A stretch of DNA of 64,000 nt from Pseudomonadota bacterium. GTDB taxonomy: Bacteria > Pseudomonadota > Alphaproteobacteria > Rhizobiales > Tepidamorphaceae. Positions 61,622-64,000 of the stretch are shown here, one piece after another. Below the pieces are notes generated by a model, which was given only the letters and a program-made list of their open reading frames with translations, was not told the origin of the DNA and did no database searches. Location: NCBI GenBank assembly GCA_023458595.1, contig JAEWYT010000088.1, forward strand, positions 111,911 through 175,910. Direction: 5' to 3'. Position numbers and translations under genes: made by a program. How positions within the stretch are numbered: position 1 is the first letter of the stretch; each line of letters starts with the position of its first letter.

Positions 61622-62555
61622 CGCGGCCCTTCCCGGCGGTCAGGTCGAGCGCGCGGCGGTAGAGATCGGCGCGCCTCAGGCCGGTCTCGGCGGCAAGCTC
61701 GGCGGCGGCCCGCTTCACGCCGATCTCTCCGGCACGGCGGGAGAGACGGGCGTCGATCTCGTCGTCGGACAGCATGTCCTCGGCGCTTCCGGGTTCGGGC
61801 GGGCCGACGATCAGCACGATCTCGCCCTTCGGCGGGCCTTCCCCGGCCAGCCGTTCCGCAAGGTCGGCGAGCGTGCCGCGCAGGACGGTCTCGTAGCGCT
61901 TGGTGAGCTCGCGGGCGAGCGCCGCCGGACGGGGGCCGAGACCCTCGGCGAGATCGGCGAGGGCGGCGGCGACCCGGTGCGGGGCCTCGTAGAGCACCAG
62001 CGTGCCGTCCAGGCCGGAGAGCTCGGCGATGCGCGACCGGCGGGCGGCCTGCTTGGCCGGCAGGAAGCCCTCGAACCAGAACCGGTCGGCCGGCAGTCCC
62101 GCGACGACGAGGCCGGCGAGCAGCGCCGAGGCGCCGGGCACGGCGTAGACGGGGTGGCCCCCGGCGCGGGCGGCCTCGACCAGCCGCGCTCCCGGATCGG
62201 AAAGGAGCGGCGTGCCGGCGTCGGTGACGAGGGCGACGATCTCGTCCTTCGCGAGGCGGGCCATCAGCTCGGGACGGCGCGCCTCGGCGTTGTGCTCGTG
62301 ATAGGAGAGCAGCGGCGGCGACAGGTCGTAGCGGGCCGCGAGCTTGCGGGTGACGCGGGTGTCCTCGCAGGCGATGACGTCGGCGCGGGCGAGGACGCGC
62401 AGGGCCCTGAGCGTGATGTCGGCAAGGTTGCCGATCGGCGTCGAAACCACGTAGAGGCCCGGCGGATCGGACGGCACGTTGGCGATCGCCGCCGTCACGG
62501 AGGCAAGGTCCGGCAACCGGCGTCCCGCCGTCGGATCCCGCTCCCGGTCCTCCAT
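61602..62555 (-). CDS. rsmI: 16S rRNA 2'-O-ribose C1402 methyltransferase RsmI
   Basis: SAM-dependent tetrapyrrole-methylase-fold enzyme, 317 aa. Motifs: LYVVSTPIGNLADITLRAL, CEDTRVTRKL, SYHEHNAE, LVTDAGTPLLSDPG and PVYAVPGASALLAGL. The ATG at 62555 has GGAAGG upstream; an in-frame TTG at 62585 is less likely. It is divergent from the LpoA-like gene, as in many proteobacteria. Confidence 0.95.
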   Translation of the reverse strand: MEDRERDPTAGRRLPDLASVTAAIANVPSDPPGLYVVSTPIGNLADITLRALRVLARADVIACEDTRVTRKLAARYDLSPPLLSYHEHNAEARRPELMARLAKDEIVALVTDAGTPLLSDPGARLVEAARAGGHPVYAVPGASALLAGLVVAGLPADRFWFEGFLPAKQAARRSRIAELSGLDGTLVLYEAPHRVAAALADLAEGLGPRPAALARELTKRYETVLRGTLADLAERLAGEGPPKGEIVLIVGPPEPGSAEDMLSDDEIDARLSRRAGEIGVKRAAAELAAETGLRRADLYRRALDLTAGKGRDGQDDG

Positions 62556-62750
62556 CTCCGCCTTCCCTTCCGCACCCGCGCGCAAACCGCGCCGAGCCTA
62601 GCAGCACGCAACCCCTCGGGGCATCCACAGAACAAGGCTTTGATTCCCGGGCCGCCGCAACTACCATTGGCCGCGACGGAGACAACCGCCGCGTCCGCCC
62701 ACGGGCACGGCACGGCGGCGCGGGTATCTTTGCAGGGGATTTCGAGTACA

Positions 62751-63965
62751 GTGCTTGCGTATCTCAAACGGGCCGCCGCAAGCGGCGGCACCATCACGCG
62801 CCGGGCGTTCGCGGGACTGACGCTCGCCGCCAGTGTGGGGGCGCTCACCGCCTGCGGGCCGGGCATGTCGCCCGGACCGGGCTTCGACACCGGCCAGCCT
62901 CCGGGCGGGGCGATCGGCACCGGCTCGATCAAGGTGGCGCTGCTCCTGCCGCTGTCGGCGACCGGCAATGCCGGCACCACCGCCAAGGCGATGCAGAACG
63001 CCGCGGAACTCGCCCTCTCCGAGGTCCCGTCCGCCGACATCCAGCTCGTGCCGGTCGACACCAAGGGAACGGCGGAAGGCGCACGCGCCGCCGCGCAGGC
63101 GGTCGTCGCCAGCGGGGTGAAGCTCGTCATCGGGCCGCTGTTCGCCGCGGAGGTGAGCGCGGTGGCGCCGATCGCCAAGGCCGCGCGCGTGCCCGTGCTC
63201 GCCTTCTCCTCCGATGCCAACGTCGCCTCGCAGGGCGTCTACCTGCTGAGCTTCCTGCCCGAGACGGACGTCGACAGGATGGTGTCCTATGCCGCCCGGC
63301 AGGGGAAGAAGTCCTTCGCCGCGCTGCTGCCGCAGACCGCCTACGGATCGGTCGTCGACGCGGCCATGCAGCAATCGGCCTCGGCGAACGGCGCACGCGC
63401 CGTGGCGATCGTGCGCTACGACAGCGGCGCGGACGCGCTCAAGGCCGCGGTGGGACAGCTCGCCGGCGTCGCGGGCGGGACGAATCCGCAGGCCGACGCG
63501 GTGCTGATCCCCGAAGGGATCTCGGTCCTGCCGACGCTGACCGCCGAGCTCGCCAACGCCAGGATCGACCCGCGGCGGGTGCAGCTGCTCGGTTCCGGCC
63601 AGTGGAACGACCAGCAGGTCTGGCGGCTCGCCGGCCTCAACGGCGGCTGGTTCCCCGGACCCGACCCGGCCGGCTGGCAGGCGTTCGTCGGGAAGTACAA
63701 GGGCCGCTACGGGGTGGAGCCGCCGCGCAACGCGACGCTCTCCTACGACGCGGTGACGCTCGCCGCCGCGCTGGCGCGGATCGGCGGGGCGGCGGGCTTC
63801 ACCGATCAGACCCTGACCAATCCGGACGGCTTCTCCGGCGTCGACGGCATCTTCCGCTTCCGCCCGAACGGCACCAACCAGCGCGGTCTCGCGATCCTGG
63901 AGATCCAGGGCGGCACGGCCAGGATCCGCCAGCCGGCGCCGGCGTCCTTCGGCGCGGGCGGCTAG
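62751..63965 (+). CDS. LpoA-like penicillin-binding-protein activator lipoprotein
   Basis: 404 aa outer-membrane-type lipoprotein with a type I periplasmic binding fold. The signal region TRRAFAGLTLAASVGALTAC has a twin-Arg start and the lipobox LTAC; the domain then begins IKVALLLPLSATGNAGTTAKAMQNAAELAL. In other bacteria LpoA activates PBP1A; alphaproteobacterial members are assigned by homology only. A GTG start at 62751 is chosen because no ATG is nearby and it opens the signal peptide. Its divergence from rsmI is typical. The last 35 bases of the window after its stop hold nothing seen. Confidence 0.82.
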   Translation: MLAYLKRAAASGGTITRRAFAGLTLAASVGALTACGPGMSPGPGFDTGQPPGGAIGTGSIKVALLLPLSATGNAGTTAKAMQNAAELALSEVPSADIQLVPVDTKGTAEGARAAAQAVVASGVKLVIGPLFAAEVSAVAPIAKAARVPVLAFSSDANVASQGVYLLSFLPETDVDRMVSYAARQGKKSFAALLPQTAYGSVVDAAMQQSASANGARAVAIVRYDSGADALKAAVGQLAGVAGGTNPQADAVLIPEGISVLPTLTAELANARIDPRRVQLLGSGQWNDQQVWRLAGLNGGWFPGPDPAGWQAFVGKYKGRYGVEPPRNATLSYDAVTLAAALARIGGAAGFTDQTLTNPDGFSGVDGIFRFRPNGTNQRGLAILEIQGGTARIRQPAPASFGAGG

Positions 63966-64000
63966 CGGCCGCCCCCTCGCCCCGCCGCGGCCGGGGGCCG

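Overview
This 64 kb window is a stretch of alphaproteobacterial chromosome, most likely from a Rhizobiales (Hyphomicrobiales) species. The evidence is the high GC content, the near-exclusive use of G or C at third codon positions, and gene orders typical of rhizobia: irr/fabA-fabB-fabI, then rimP-nusA-ylxR-infB-rbfA-truB-rpsO-pnp, then tsaB-rimI-mur-olsA-miaB-phoH-ybeY-corC-lnt-praR-metK-trmB, and glnD-mutS-malic enzyme-olsB. I see no phage, insertion sequence, CRISPR array, rRNA or tRNA. Most of the window is core housekeeping DNA, and no wholly new multi-gene system stands out. The more interesting signals are regulatory sites, leader structures, small ORFs and one lineage-specific-looking insertion.

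Layout: 1-4883 mutM (cut by the left edge), ubiE, ubiB, coaBC, dut. 5259-7960 cysK, a secreted DUF2259 protein and a MoeB/ThiF-like protein. 8001-12525 mixed accessory genes: a glycine-zipper lipoprotein, a TM2 protein, a TetR/GST divergent pair, a VOC protein, a glyoxylate-reductase-type dehydrogenase and an SH3 protein. 12553-15914 irr and the divergent fabA-fabB-fabI unsaturated fatty acid genes. 15932-16969 a diguanylate cyclase. 17165-26897 (minus strand) the transcription/translation operon rimP to pnp. 27154-38573 (minus) trmB, metK, praR, lnt, corC, ybeY, phoH, miaB, olsA, mur, rimI, tsaB, nfuA. 38748-39248 a universal stress protein. 39382-42716 two plus-strand secreted beta-propeller proteins, which look inserted between usp and trpS. 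42792-51162 (minus) trpS, murJ, glnD, mutS. 51311-53593 malic enzyme. 53752-58757 (minus) olsB, a hybrid histidine kinase and comM. 58893-62555 (minus) a small helical protein, an ion channel, an HdeD-like protein, gshB, yraN and rsmI. 62751-63965 a LpoA-like lipoprotein.

How the parts connect: both ornithine-lipid genes (olsA, olsB) are present, and olsB has a strong promoter overlapped by a PHO-box-like repeat, which suggests phosphate control. The iron regulator irr lies in the same window as an Irr-box-like palindrome upstream of the Fe-S scaffold gene nfuA. comM carries a textbook alphaproteobacterial LexA box next to its promoter. The pnp leader and the diguanylate cyclase leader both hold RNA structures that could be regulatory. 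Two short or unusual coding features sit in the infB operon: a 45-codon ORF between infB and rbfA, and a ylxR gene with no ATG, GTG or TTG start.
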